NCBI GenBank assembly: GCA_013297995.1
Contig: JAAFJB010000016.1
Coordinates: 1-52,504, forward strand
Direction: 5' to 3'
Source: Chitinophagales bacterium
GTDB lineage: Bacteria; Bacteroidota; Bacteroidia; Chitinophagales; Chitinophagaceae
DNA length: 52,504 nt
The notes below the pieces were generated by a model that saw only the letters and a program-made list of their open reading frames with translations, ran no database searches and was not told the DNA's origin. Below, in pieces: positions 52,220 to 52,504 of the stretch (within the stretch, counting starts at the first letter, position 1; each line of letters starts with the position of its first letter). Both the position numbers and the translations under genes were made by a program.

Positions 52220-52377
52220 GATTTTACGCAGAACAATGGAGGCTGGAATCAATCAGCGGGACTGAACTTTACTACACTGATGGGTGATGGCGTAAACCAC
52301 ACAAGTGCTTATGATGCCAATGGCAATATTAAGGGTATGCAGCAGTGGGGAGTAAAGCTGAATACCAGCAGCCAGAT
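52220..52377 (+). pseudogene. Third Rhs fragment, truncated at an insertion-sequence end
   Basis: A 158-bp copy of 46894-47051 with one mismatch, encoding [12 protein letters not shown] ... KLNTSSQ in frame, with no start. Homology stops exactly where TGTCTCGTCCTGAAA begins at 52378. It marks a former Rhs module at the right side, now cut. Confidence 0.85.
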
Positions 52378-52504
52378 TGTCTCGTCCTGAAATAGCTTGT
52401 CAAAAGAACTTCGATTATGCCTGAAGCATTTTAACGAAATATACTAAAAGCAAAAGCCCGATATAGTCGGGCTTTTGCTTTACTCATAAATATCTTTTCT
52501 ATGT
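52378..52504 (+). mobile_element. Left end of a probable insertion sequence (runs off the window)
   Basis: The end TGTCTCGTCCTGAAATAGC begins at the exact point where the Rhs homology breaks; TG at the outer end suits IS3-like elements. A near-complement occurs at 44586-44600. Inside, at 52447-52481, lies a strong hairpin. The transposase, if present, would be beyond the right edge, so the element type is not proved. Confidence 0.55.
52447..52481 (+). terminator. Strong hairpin inside the IS end
   Basis: AAAGCAAAAGCCCGA (52447-52461) and TCGGGCTTTTGCTTT (52467-52481) are perfect 15-bp arms around TATAG. It works as a two-way terminator; such hairpins near an element's end shield its transposase gene from outside transcription. 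Confidence 0.8.

Noticed and set aside
52119..52265. A 48-codon frame starting in an ATGA overlap with the four-helix gene
   Set aside because: It runs out of frame through the Rhs fragment, has no recognisable domain, and its second half is only that fragment read in the wrong frame.

Overview
The window looks like chromosome of an AT-rich member of the Bacteroidota, most likely the family Chitinophagaceae. Evidence: promoters of the TTTG / TAnnTTTG type, almost no Shine-Dalgarno sites, NagB fused to a PIG-L domain, DUF5686, DUF4833, DUF6266 and CtlX proteins, and an Rhs protein of the Bacteroidota type. The genus cannot be told from sequence alone. No rRNA, CRISPR array, integrase or replication origin was seen. 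There is one tRNA, Arg(ACG).

Layout. 1-6.7 kb: end of a fibronectin-III protein, an outer-membrane barrel protein, valS and a small lipoprotein. 6.7-18.4 kb: housekeeping genes (DnaQ/GIY-YIG nuclease, Tex, DEAD-box helicase, TPR protein, penicillin-acylase-like hydrolase, tilS, rhomboid protease, rlmH). 18.5-22 kb: a large MG2/TonB-plug surface protein, a DUF1080 protein and tRNA-Arg with its own promoter and terminator. 22-32.1 kb: a lipid region. A PhyH dioxygenase and an SDR are divergent from a same-strand run of TetR regulator, myo-inositol-phosphate synthase, PgpA-like phosphatase, GtrA-like protein, DUF5686 protein, CDP-alcohol phosphatidyltransferase, DUF4833 protein and an AUR1-like PAP2 enzyme. 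A sphingomyelin-synthase-like PAP2 enzyme converges on this run. 32.1-41.8 kb: amino-sugar catabolism (NagB-PIG-L, GH20), lower glycolysis (pfkA-pyk), two guanidino-modifying hydrolases (CtlX, arginine-deiminase family) and a CrtA-like protein.

42.2-52.5 kb is accessory DNA: a gene of unknown function followed by a GC-rich structured RNA candidate, a DUF6266 gene with a strong promoter and palindromic operator, a small membrane protein, a RelE/ParE-type toxin-antitoxin pair, and an Rhs locus. The main Rhs gene has lost its 5' part and carries a JAMM metalloprotease-like tail followed by a candidate immunity gene. Downstream are a small gene with an in-frame stop, a silent second Rhs tip with a different tail and a four-helix candidate immunity protein, then a 158-bp third Rhs fragment cut by what looks like an insertion-sequence end.

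The most interesting system is the lipid region. The genes are enough, on paper, to make inositol phosphate from glucose-6-phosphate, attach it to CDP-diacylglycerol, dephosphorylate the product to phosphatidylinositol, and move the phospho-inositol head group to ceramide. That is an AUR1-like route to bacterial inositol phosphorylceramide. A second head-group transferase candidate of the sphingomyelin-synthase type sits next to it.
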